A stretch of 64,000 nucleotides of DNA from Fuerstiella marisgermanici. GTDB lineage: Bacteria > Planctomycetota > Planctomycetia > Planctomycetales > Planctomycetaceae. The DNA is taken from the NCBI RefSeq assembly GCF_001983935.1, contig NZ_CP017641.1:8781001-8845000 (forward strand), in the 5' to 3' direction. The translations under genes were made by a program, and so were the position numbers. Of the stretch, positions 37,054 through 44,834 are shown one piece after another (positions within the stretch are counted from its first letter, which is position 1; each line of letters starts with the position of its first letter). The notes under the pieces were generated by a model. That model ran no database searches and had not been told where the DNA came from. It saw only the letters and a list, made by a program, of their open reading frames with translations.

Positions 37054-37824
37054 ATGGCGAAGTCGCAAGTGAAGCGAAAAAAACAGCTCGAAAAGAAAAA
37101 GCGTAAGCGCAACGAAAAGCACCGCCAGGTCACGCGTCTCAAGAATGCGTCTCCGGCGGAGCTTCTGAAGCGACATGCGAAGGCACCAATTCTGGACTGT
37201 TACGTCGGCGACGCTCTGGAAGCGGAGGGGCTGGGGTATGTTGTCATTAGTCGGCAACTGGCGTCTGGCGAAGTCGCCTTTGCCGCGTTTCTGATCGACA
37301 GGTACTGCATGGGGGCCAAGGATGCGTTCGGTGACATCGTGACCCGCAGCCAATGCCGCGAGCAGATTGAAAAGATGCAGGAAATGGGGCTGCGCCCGAT
37401 CGACGCCGAGTCAGCTCGCCGCGTGATTGAAGACAGCGTCAACTACGCGAAGAGTCTGGGGCTTAACCCGCACCGCGACTATCACACTGCCAGGCTAATT
37501 TTTGGAGACCTTGATCCGGCGGCAGCACGAGAGACCTTCGAAATGGGTGTGGACGGAAAGCCGCGATTTGTCAACGGCCCGTATCAATCGGCCGAAGAGT
37601 GTCAAATGATCATCAGCCGGCTGGAACAAAGCTGCGGTCCGGATGGGTACGATACTGTGATGAGTTTCGGCGGACTCGGCGGCGACGTATCGAACCTCAG
37701 CGATATCGGGGAACTCGGATTCGCAGATGATTTCGATGAGCACAACTTCGACGAAGATGAAGTAGAGCTCGACGATGAAGAGGCGCCGAGTGTCCGTGTG
37801 ATCGAGAACGATGAGGCTCGGTAG
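37054..37824 (+). CDS. Hypothetical protein with basic N-terminus and acidic C-terminus
   Basis: 256 residues from the ATG at 37054, because GGAGG lies 6 bases upstream; a GTG precedes it by one codon. Residues 1-30 are almost all Lys/Arg/Gln (an RNA- or DNA-contacting tail). A central domain (about 45-195) contains YVVISRQLASGEVAFAAFLI and CMGAKDAFGDIV, resembling a conserved bacterial family I cannot name. The last 50 residues are strongly acidic. No signal or membrane segment. Downstream of dnaE on the same strand by 77 bases, so co-transcription is possible. Confidence 0.65.
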   Translation: MAKSQVKRKKQLEKKKRKRNEKHRQVTRLKNASPAELLKRHAKAPILDCYVGDALEAEGLGYVVISRQLASGEVAFAAFLIDRYCMGAKDAFGDIVTRSQCREQIEKMQEMGLRPIDAESARRVIEDSVNYAKSLGLNPHRDYHTARLIFGDLDPAAARETFEMGVDGKPRFVNGPYQSAEECQMIISRLEQSCGPDGYDTVMSFGGLGGDVSNLSDIGELGFADDFDEHNFDEDEVELDDEEAPSVRVIENDEAR

Positions 37825-37930
37825 TGCGAAGCGTTCGTTGGGCTCGACGATAACGGCGAGACGGCACTGAAGCAGCTCGCCGCTGACGTTGGGGCCAACG
37901 GTTCAAGTCCGATTGTCTGGGTGAGAAGCT

Positions 37931-39628
37931 ATGAAACTCTGTCTTGTCTGTCCGGCCGTCTTCGCAATTCTGTTGCTTTCACACGCCGGCATCCATGCTC
38001 AGGAAATTCCGGACTATGACCTCGGCGGGGCGAGCAAGCCGAAGCCGGATATGTCGTTTCGGAAGGAAGACCAGTACAAGCGAGTCCACCAATCAGCGCT
38101 GCGGTTCATTCTGCGAGGGGAACTCGACAAGACCGAAGCCTTCCTGGATCAGTACCTCGCCGCACATCCGGGCGATGCGGAGACGCTGTACATGCTCGGC
38201 ATTTTGCACGGGCAGCGAGACAACATCGCAAAGGCCGAAGACTTCATGAAACGGGCACTGGCGGCAGGGCTGCCGGAAGGAAGGTTGATCGCGGGGCCTC
38301 GCGAAGTGATGAAAACGTTGCGCGACACGGATCTGTTCGAACGGTTGATAGAAAAGCACCGCGGGCGCTCGTTTCGCCGGATCGTGCATGGGCCGATGGT
38401 GGGAAACGTGACGGACACGAGTGCCTCTTTTTGGGTGCGAACGGCCGATCCTTCCGAAGTCGTGGTCCACGTGCGTGAGATTCTGCCCGTCGATCAGGGC
38501 GGTCTGGCGCCGGACGGCCCGCGGAGTTCCACTGCGGTCGCGACCGCGGATGAAGACTTCACTGCCGTCGCGGAAGTCACAGGTCTTAAGCCGAACACGG
38601 AATATAACTACGCGATCAGTATCGACGGCGAGCCTGCCGCGTTCGCGATGAAGCGACATCGGTTTCGGACGTTCGCACCGCAGGGCGAAGCATCAAAGTT
38701 CAAAATCGCATTCGGCGGCGGAGCGGGCTACGTTCCTGAAAACGAACGCATGTGGGATACGATCGGCAGCTTCGATCCTCGCGCGATTCTGCTGTTGGGC
38801 GACAACGTCTACATCGACGATCCGGAATCCGTCGTGATGCAGCAATACACCTATCAGCGTCGTCAGTCGCGGCCCGAATGGCGGAAACTGACGGCTCGAA
38901 CGCCCGTCTTCACCATCTGGGACGATCACGACTTCAGCACCAACGATAGCTGGGGTGGAGCGGACATCGACGTACCGTTCTGGAAAAAGGACTGGGTGTT
39001 TCCCATCTTCCGCCAGAATTGGGCCAACCCCGGTTACGGTGGCGGAGATGCTCAGCCCGGCTGCTGGTACAGCTTCCAAATCGGCGATGTCGATTTCATC
39101 ATGCTCGACTGCCGCTACTACCGCACCGCGCCGAAGGGCAAGGACCGGTCGATGCTCGGTGCGGTGCAGAAGAAGTGGCTGAAGGAACAACTGGCGGATG
39201 CGAAGGGCACGTTTAAGTTTCTGTGTTCGTCAGTGCCGTGGGATTTTCGCACCAAAGGCGACAGCAAGGATACGTGGAACGGCTACAAGCAGGAACACGA
39301 AGAGATCCTGACCTTCATCGAAGATCAGAAGATCGAAGGCGTGTTGCTGATGTCGGCGGATCGGCATCGGTCTGACTGTTGGAAGATCGAACGCGAAAAC
39401 GGTTATGGTCTGTACGAATTCAACTCGTCGCGGCTGACCAATCAGCACGTGCACCCGACCATGGAAAAAGCTGGAGCGATCTTTAGCTATAACAAACTGC
39501 AGTCGTTCGGTCTGGTGACGTTTGATACCACGGTTGACGATCCGCAGGTGAAGTATGAAGTCGTCAACATCAATGGCGAGAAGCCTCATTCCATCACTGT
39601 GAAACGTAGCGAACTGGCCTTCGATTGA
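37931..39628 (+). CDS. Exported PhoD-like alkaline phosphatase/phosphodiesterase with N-terminal TPR
   Basis: 565 residues. A signal peptide (about 1-23) precedes a short helical repeat region (about 50-125) with TPR-like spacing (YMLGILHGQRDNIAKAEDFM). A fibronectin-like N-terminal domain and the PhoD metallophosphoesterase core follow: LLGDNVYIDD (about 295-304), TIWDDHDFSTND (about 330-341) and a late SADRHRSD (about 474-481). PhoD enzymes release phosphate from mono- and diesters with Ca and Fe in the active site. The TPR insertion is unusual for the family. The gene ends 54 bases from the convergent Lgt-like gene. Confidence 0.87.
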   Translation: MKLCLVCPAVFAILLLSHAGIHAQEIPDYDLGGASKPKPDMSFRKEDQYKRVHQSALRFILRGELDKTEAFLDQYLAAHPGDAETLYMLGILHGQRDNIAKAEDFMKRALAAGLPEGRLIAGPREVMKTLRDTDLFERLIEKHRGRSFRRIVHGPMVGNVTDTSASFWVRTADPSEVVVHVREILPVDQGGLAPDGPRSSTAVATADEDFTAVAEVTGLKPNTEYNYAISIDGEPAAFAMKRHRFRTFAPQGEASKFKIAFGGGAGYVPENERMWDTIGSFDPRAILLLGDNVYIDDPESVVMQQYTYQRRQSRPEWRKLTARTPVFTIWDDHDFSTNDSWGGADIDVPFWKKDWVFPIFRQNWANPGYGGGDAQPGCWYSFQIGDVDFIMLDCRYYRTAPKGKDRSMLGAVQKKWLKEQLADAKGTFKFLCSSVPWDFRTKGDSKDTWNGYKQEHEEILTFIEDQKIEGVLLMSADRHRSDCWKIERENGYGLYEFNSSRLTNQHVHPTMEKAGAIFSYNKLQSFGLVTFDTTVDDPQVKYEVVNINGEKPHSITVKRSELAFD

Positions 39629-39682
39629 TTCAACCGTCGTTCGTGTTTTGACGTTCGTGGCGGTTTGCTTCGGCACTGATTG

Positions 39683-40399
39683 TCACGCGGCAGCGTTCGC
39701 CCGAAATGATTTCGCATCGCGCCGCCACAGCCAAACGAACACTCCACTGAAAACGATCGCGGACCACTGGTAGGCGGTCAGGCCGCCCACCACTTCGGCT
39801 TCCGGGCGGATGAATTCGGTAAAGAATCGGTAGCCGAAATAGGTCAGGAAATACAGCTTAATCAGCTGCCCTTTCAACAGGCCACGTCGAATCATCCACG
39901 CGGCGACGAACGCAGCGGTTAGGTGGAAAGCGGATTCGTACAACTGAGTCGGGTGCCGCGCTAGTTGATCGATGTTCGGAAAGGTGACGGCCCATGGCAC
40001 AGAAGTCGGCGTTCCGTAGCAACAGCCTCCACAAAAACAGGCAAGGCGTCCAATCGCAATCGACGCGGCAATCGGCACGACGAAAGTGTCTCCCGTTTTG
40101 ATTTTAAGACCGATGCTGTGCTTGGCCCATTCGACACCCGCGTAGCCGCCTACCATGCCGAACAGAATCGTCTTGCCGCCGATCAAAATTCCATCGGCGG
40201 CATGGAAGCCCGGAAGACCAGGCATCAGAAACGGCAGTTTTGCTGTCAGGATCGCAGCCGTGAATGCGCACAGGCCGATCCAGCATTTTGCGAACGTATC
40301 GATCGGCAGTGACGCCTTGTAGCGGCGACTCAGAAACGCTCCGGTGCCGACCGCCACCAGCATGACCAGCGGATAAAGGTGTGGCAGAGTTCCGCCCAT
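39683..40399 (-). CDS. Lgt-like membrane protein with cysteine-rich active-site loop
   Basis: 238 residues with about seven membrane helices. The overall pattern is prolipoprotein diacylglyceryl transferase (Lgt): GRLACFCGGCCYGTPTSVPWA followed by RHPTQLYE. True Lgt has GRxxNFxNGExYG at the first site; here the Asn and Glu positions are Cys, giving four Cys in eight residues. The RHPxQLYE part is kept. A classical Lgt function is therefore doubtful; this looks like an Lgt paralogue acting on another lipid or thiol substrate. It lies 88 bases downstream of the radical SAM gene, with repeat copy D between, on the same strand. Confidence 0.75.
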   Translation of the reverse strand: MGGTLPHLYPLVMLVAVGTGAFLSRRYKASLPIDTFAKCWIGLCAFTAAILTAKLPFLMPGLPGFHAADGILIGGKTILFGMVGGYAGVEWAKHSIGLKIKTGDTFVVPIAASIAIGRLACFCGGCCYGTPTSVPWAVTFPNIDQLARHPTQLYESAFHLTAAFVAAWMIRRGLLKGQLIKLYFLTYFGYRFFTEFIRPEAEVVGGLTAYQWSAIVFSGVFVWLWRRDAKSFRANAAA

Positions 40400-40414
40400 T
40401 GTAGCATTTTACTT

Positions 40415-40505
40415 TTTTGTTCTGGCCGGTTTGGGCTCGTGGGAAACAGACGCCATAGTTCGAACCGGATGCTCCGCGGCCACCAGTTAGCGAAATTCGC
40501 TGTAG
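40415..40505 (+). repeat. Dispersed structured repeat, copy D (overlaps a gene end)
   Basis: Same element as at 575, 15255 and 25571: TCTGGCCGGTTTGGGCTCGT, then CCGCGGCCACCAGTTAGCG, then hairpin TAGCGA-aat-TCGCTG (40488-40502). The terminal hairpin contains the stop codon and last residues (YSEFR) of the minus-strand radical SAM gene ending at 40487, so the element has become part of a coding end. Confidence 0.72.
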
Positions 40506-41980
40506 CACGTGGCTTCGACGGCGGTCGTTAGCGGCGGCAGCGGAACGTGTCCATCGCGGTAAAGAACGTTGTAGGCCGAAAACGGAATCAGGTGTCCCGA
40601 CGGCAGAATGAAATGAACACACGACTTCATCAGTTGCCGAACATCAAAGTTGTAGGCGTCCATGAACGATGTCGTCGTGATGCGAAACATGTCGCTGGGG
40701 TTCAACTGCTGAGTCATCGCTTTAACAAAGAACTGCTGCGCCAGTTCCTGCACGTCTTTGGACGACGCCTCCAGAACTTCCAGAATCCGCTGACCCTCGT
40801 CTGATCGCTCGCCATTCACCGCTTTACCGTCCCCACACCCGCCCGCTCCGGATGGTTGTCGCGACAGGTATTCGGCGATCAATTCCTGAGCCCGCTGACG
40901 GTTAAAGGTGATCCGACCCGACAGCAGGTCCAGATGATTTTCCAGATCGACAAACCGAGCCAGCGGCAGCATTCGTTCGCCGTCACGGAATGCATAGGCC
41001 AGCGTGTGAGCGTTCGGGTGAGCACATGGGAGCGGCGAGAAATCGGTCTCACGCCAGACGTCGTCCGTTTGGCGAACGATGCCTTGGATGATTTCGGGAA
41101 ACGTGATTCGCTGTTCGAGTTCCTCAGGCAAAACATAGCGGCCGGAATAGGTTGCGGGCTGAAAGCTGACTCCTGTGACCCACGGCCGCTGCATTCCGAA
41201 CGATACGATCTGACCTAGTTCCTGATCGTTCACACCTGGCTGGACGGTGCAAACCAGAATCGTGTTCAGTCCGGCTTCCCCGAGTCGTTCGACGGCCCGC
41301 AATTTTGTTTCCAGCAACGATTCGCCACGCAGGATTTCGTAGCCGCTGTCGCTGAAGCCGTCAAACTGCAAATAGATTTCTGTCCGGTGTTTTAGCGATG
41401 CCACCTTGTCGAGAAACGCATCATCCTTCGCCAGCCGCACGCCGTTGGTATTTATCATCACAATATCGATTGGCTGCTCACAGGCATATTGATGAATGTG
41501 GTGGAATTCCGGATGCACGGTGGGTTCGCCGCCGGATAGCTGCAGAATTTCCGGCTGACCTTCGACTTCCACCAGCCGGTCGATGGCCGCTTTAAATTCG
41601 TCAAACGTCAGATGCTTTCCGCCGGGGCCACTCACCGCGAAGCACATCGGACATTCCAGATTGCAGTTCGACGTAATCTCCAGCAGCCCGATGCAAGTGT
41701 GTTGTTCGTGTTCGGTGCAGAGTCCACAATCGTACGGACAGCCACGATCCGGGTCCGCTCCGAAGCTCACCGGCACCTTGCCCGGCAGACTGTAGCTGTT
41801 GCGATCAAACCAGTTCACATCGCCGCACACAAAGTCTTCGCGTTCACCATGCACGGGGCAGCGTTTGCGAAAGTAAACTCGCCCGTTCCGCGACACGATC
41901 TTCGCTGGAACCAACGCCAGGCAATCCGGGCATAGGCTCTGAGTCGTGCCGAGAAACGTGTAGTCGTGGTATGTAATCAT
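40487..41980 (-). CDS. Radical SAM enzyme of the MJ0619/tetraether-synthase-like family
   Basis: 497 residues, cytosolic, with no membrane segment. The radical SAM cluster is bound by C106, C110 and C113 (CNLECPMC) and SAM by the GGEP motif near residue 150. An N-terminal region carries extra cysteines: C17, C20, C41 with PVHG, C52, and a CPYDCGLC-H-C group (C81, C85, C88, C96), the hallmark of the archaeal MJ0619 (Tes) group with auxiliary Fe-S clusters. MJ0619 itself couples lipid chains to make tetraethers and had earlier been proposed as a methylase. In a bacterium a role in carbon-carbon coupling or methylation of a lipid or cofactor is inferred. It shares a 4-base ATGA overlap with the upstream gene. 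Confidence 0.85.
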   Translation of the reverse strand: MITYHDYTFLGTTQSLCPDCLALVPAKIVSRNGRVYFRKRCPVHGEREDFVCGDVNWFDRNSYSLPGKVPVSFGADPDRGCPYDCGLCTEHEQHTCIGLLEITSNCNLECPMCFAVSGPGGKHLTFDEFKAAIDRLVEVEGQPEILQLSGGEPTVHPEFHHIHQYACEQPIDIVMINTNGVRLAKDDAFLDKVASLKHRTEIYLQFDGFSDSGYEILRGESLLETKLRAVERLGEAGLNTILVCTVQPGVNDQELGQIVSFGMQRPWVTGVSFQPATYSGRYVLPEELEQRITFPEIIQGIVRQTDDVWRETDFSPLPCAHPNAHTLAYAFRDGERMLPLARFVDLENHLDLLSGRITFNRQRAQELIAEYLSRQPSGAGGCGDGKAVNGERSDEGQRILEVLEASSKDVQELAQQFFVKAMTQQLNPSDMFRITTTSFMDAYNFDVRQLMKSCVHFILPSGHLIPFSAYNVLYRDGHVPLPPLTTAVEATCYSEFR

Positions 41981-42291
41981 TGGTTATTTCTTTGCCTTGA
42001 GCGAGCCGCAGCTTTGAATGCCGTATCGGAAACTGTTTCTTCTCGATAGCGCCATCGAAAGACCCGAACTGCTGCCACAATAGCCGCGATTGCGCATGCA
42101 ATGAACGTAATTTGGAGCGCGGCAGTGTTTCCGTCACCAAATACGCCGATCGCCTGCAGAATAGGACCGACAACGAAGAGCGAACCCACGCAGGTAACAA
42201 AGAACGTGCCGCACGCAGCAATCAGTGACAAAATGAAGATACCGAATACTGTCGGACTTTCGTATGGATTTTGGGGCGTTTCAATCATCAC
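41977..42291 (-). CDS. Small NPYxxP membrane protein 1
   Basis: 104 residues; the start at 42291 overlaps the previous gene by 11 bases. An N-terminal NPYESP motif (about residues 8-13) is followed by two to three hydrophobic helices (about 17-40, 42-52 and 60-80) and a basic Arg-rich C-terminus. The NPYxxP motif before membrane helices is common in planctomycete small membrane proteins of unknown role. Its stop overlaps the radical SAM start (ATGA), implying translational coupling. Confidence 0.65.
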   Translation of the reverse strand: MMIETPQNPYESPTVFGIFILSLIAACGTFFVTCVGSLFVVGPILQAIGVFGDGNTAALQITFIACAIAAIVAAVRVFRWRYREETVSDTAFKAAARSRQRNNQ

Positions 42292-42607
42292 TTTTGCTTC
42301 CGTCGTCCCGCTCCGTGAATCGCGCCGTCAAAGTACGTCTCACATACCGCGTTGCAAAAAAGGTGGCTGGGATTGGAAGGAGTATTCCTAGCGCTGCCAA
42401 GATGATGGAGGCCCATGCTGACTGGCTACGTCCCGCTGCGTATATGCCAATCATAACGCCGTAGCATGTCCCGAAGAAAGCGAATATACCAGCCGCGACC
42501 GACGCAAACCCGACCAGCATCATCGCGGCCGGCCCCGGCGTGTTCACGTCGGGAGTGTCGCGCGACTCGGGCGGCCGATACGGGTTCTGCGAGGCTTCGT
42601 CATTCAC
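42281..42607 (-). CDS. Small NPYxxP membrane protein 2
   Basis: 108 residues. NPYRPPES near the N-terminus, then helices at about 28-55 and 62-85, then a basic and charged tail. It is similar in layout to the neighbours at 41977 and 42620, though sequence identity beyond the motif looks low. It sits 12 bases after gene 3 and overlaps gene 1 by 11 bases, so these are one transcription unit. Function unknown. Confidence 0.65.
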   Translation of the reverse strand: MNDEASQNPYRPPESRDTPDVNTPGPAAMMLVGFASVAAGIFAFFGTCYGVMIGIYAAGRSQSAWASIILAALGILLPIPATFFATRYVRRTLTARFTERDDGSKSDD

Positions 42608-42619
42608 CCTGAACGTCCC

Positions 42620-43198
42620 TCATTCATCAGACGCCTGCGATGAGTCACCGTTCGCTGTGAAGGACTCCATCTGCGGTGGCGGTTCGGGATCAGACGTTGA
42701 CCATCGTTTTTGAGACAGCCAGATGACCAGCGTTCCAACCCCAGCGGCCGTCACAATGCCGGACAGAAAGCCCATGCGAAGGCCGAATCCCGCTAAGACC
42801 GCGAAGCCCGTCAGGCCCACCAGAAAGGCGGCCATGAAAATTCCGCCCCACGTCCGGACCACTCGCCCACGATCGCCAGATCCTGCTGTGATGCGCGGGC
42901 CACGCGTAATTTTCAGGCCCAATCGCACGGTGAGGGCGAACGCCGCCAGCGCGAACACGCCGCAAAGGGGGATGACCCAGTCCGGGCCGAAATAGGCACC
43001 TCGCCTGGTGTCGACAACCATCAGGAACCCAACGCAACTGCAGAAGAACGCAATTGCCGACGCAATTATCGCCGCGACGACGACAACAAAAATCAGCAGT
43101 GGGCCCGGTGGCTGATACGCCAGGGGCTCCGTAGGCGACACCCCTTCGCCGGACATCACCGGTGGTAGATACGGATTCTCTTCCTGGTCAGTTGTCAT
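42620..43198 (-). CDS. NPYxxP membrane protein 3
   Basis: 192 residues. NPYLPP at about residues 8-13, then a Pro-rich stretch and about five hydrophobic helices (about 33-60, 72-92, 115-130, 134-150 and 151-165), ending in a polar, acidic tail. It is the largest of the three tandem NPYxxP proteins. It begins 6 bases after the MFS-transporter stop and precedes gene 2 by 12 bases. No family name is known to me. Confidence 0.65.
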   Translation of the reverse strand: MTTDQEENPYLPPVMSGEGVSPTEPLAYQPPGPLLIFVVVVAAIIASAIAFFCSCVGFLMVVDTRRGAYFGPDWVIPLCGVFALAAFALTVRLGLKITRGPRITAGSGDRGRVVRTWGGIFMAAFLVGLTGFAVLAGFGLRMGFLSGIVTAAGVGTLVIWLSQKRWSTSDPEPPPQMESFTANGDSSQASDE

Positions 43199-43204
43199 GT
43201 CGCG

Positions 43205-44665
43205 TTACTCCGGCAGTTCTTCACCGCGAGTTTCTTTCGCCAGCAGCGTCACCACAACGCCGACTCCGAACAATGGAATCATATACGTTGAGGATTGAGT
43301 CGGCGTCCAGCTTAACAGTCCCGACGCCAGAATTGCCGCCGCCGAACCGATGCGACCGGCGTTGAAACAGAACCCGGTGCCTGTGCCTCGAAGTCGCGTC
43401 GGAAACAATTCCGGAAAGTAGACCGCGTAGCCGGCATGCATGCCCAACGTCAGAAAACCGAACACTGGCAGGAACAACATCAGCACCGCTCGAGAGTAGT
43501 CGCCGGGGGCCAGCACGTAGAACAACAAGATCGCGGAAATCAGGCCGCCCAGGTGGTAGAACACGAATGCTCCTTTGCGGCCGAGCACATCAGAAATGGA
43601 ACCGAATAACACCAGACCCAGTCCGCCGCCGAGAACCATCGTCAGAAACATGCCGATCATTTCTTCTTGTTTGATGGTGTCCTTTTCGGCCTTCAGCGCT
43701 TCTGTTCGCTGACCTTTTTCGGCATCCGAAGCCGCCGCCCAATTGACATCGGCCAGACCAGCATCCACCAGGACCTGTTGTTCCGCGCGGCGTTTCAGAG
43801 TGTCTTTGCCGTAGATGTGGCAGCCCCAAAATGTGGTCAGGCCAATCGTTGCCAGTGCCACTGCGACGATCGTGTTCCGCAGGTAGGCCGTCTGAAACAA
43901 AGCGGACAGCGAACCTGTTTTCTGAGTCGCATCTGTTTTGGCTCGTTCCTGGGCCTGCACCCATTGATCAGGTTCTCGCAGTTTCCAGCGAATGAATACC
44001 GTCAGCAGCGCTGGGACGACGCCAATCAAAAATCCCAATCGCCACGTGTTGTCGCCCATCACTTGCCGACTGATGATGAAATAACCCACGGCCACGGCCA
44101 TCAATGTTCCGAACACGCTGGATGCATGAAAGATCGAACCCATGACCGGGCGAGAACGTTTCGGCATCACTTCGGCCACCATCGCGCTGGCGACCGCCCA
44201 TTCACCGCCGACTCCCATTGCCACCAGAAAACGCAGCGCGACCATTTGCCACGGAGCGTTCGCAAAGGCGGTTATGCATGTGAAGACGGAATAGAACAGG
44301 ATGGTGTAGATCATCGTTTTGGAACGACCGATCTTGTCGCTGAGCATGCCGAACAGAATGCCGCCGAACGCTCCGCCCAACAGAAACGATGCCATCGCGT
44401 AGTTGTTCCACGATGCGATCGCTTTTTTGGTGGCATCGTCAATGTCTGCGGAACTGGTGCCCAGCAACTGCGGCATCGCGTCGTTCATGCTGGCGACGAA
44501 CACTTGCCCTTCGAACACATCAAAGACCCAGCCGAGCGATGCGATCACCAAAACCAGCCACTGATAATTGCTGATGCCCTGGTTCCATTTCAGATTCGAA
44601 GGCTCAATATTCGATGGGGCGTCCGGAGCGGAATCGGGGCTGTCTGACGAGGCGTCGTGGCTCAT
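43205..44665 (-). CDS. Major facilitator superfamily transporter
   Basis: 486 residues from ATG 44665 (the frame runs to 44701). Twelve membrane helices. The MFS loop motif GMLSDKIGRSK lies between helices 2 and 3, and the related GSISDVLGRKG lies in the second half. Between helices 6 and 8 there is a long polar insertion (about residues 285-330) rich in Lys, Glu and Ala. The sequence resembles sugar/organic-acid (SV2/AAHS-like) transporters, but the cargo cannot be told. It is the first gene of the tight minus-strand run that includes the NPYxxP proteins and the radical SAM enzyme. Confidence 0.88.
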   Translation of the reverse strand: MSHDASSDSPDSAPDAPSNIEPSNLKWNQGISNYQWLVLVIASLGWVFDVFEGQVFVASMNDAMPQLLGTSSADIDDATKKAIASWNNYAMASFLLGGAFGGILFGMLSDKIGRSKTMIYTILFYSVFTCITAFANAPWQMVALRFLVAMGVGGEWAVASAMVAEVMPKRSRPVMGSIFHASSVFGTLMAVAVGYFIISRQVMGDNTWRLGFLIGVVPALLTVFIRWKLREPDQWVQAQERAKTDATQKTGSLSALFQTAYLRNTIVAVALATIGLTTFWGCHIYGKDTLKRRAEQQVLVDAGLADVNWAAASDAEKGQRTEALKAEKDTIKQEEMIGMFLTMVLGGGLGLVLFGSISDVLGRKGAFVFYHLGGLISAILLFYVLAPGDYSRAVLMLFLPVFGFLTLGMHAGYAVYFPELFPTRLRGTGTGFCFNAGRIGSAAAILASGLLSWTPTQSSTYMIPLFGVGVVVTLLAKETRGEELPE

Positions 44666-44834
44666 GAAGGTTTCTCGACTGGAGGTTTCGGCAATGTCCA
44701 AGCCGCAGTCTAAACGGCAGGCCGCCGAAATAGGAGCGAACCGAAATCTCAGGCCATGCCTTCCGTCGATTCCTTGCGATGATTCCGCAAAGCACTGCCA
44801 CAGAACCGATTCGCCTCGTCACCGTGGTTGCACG

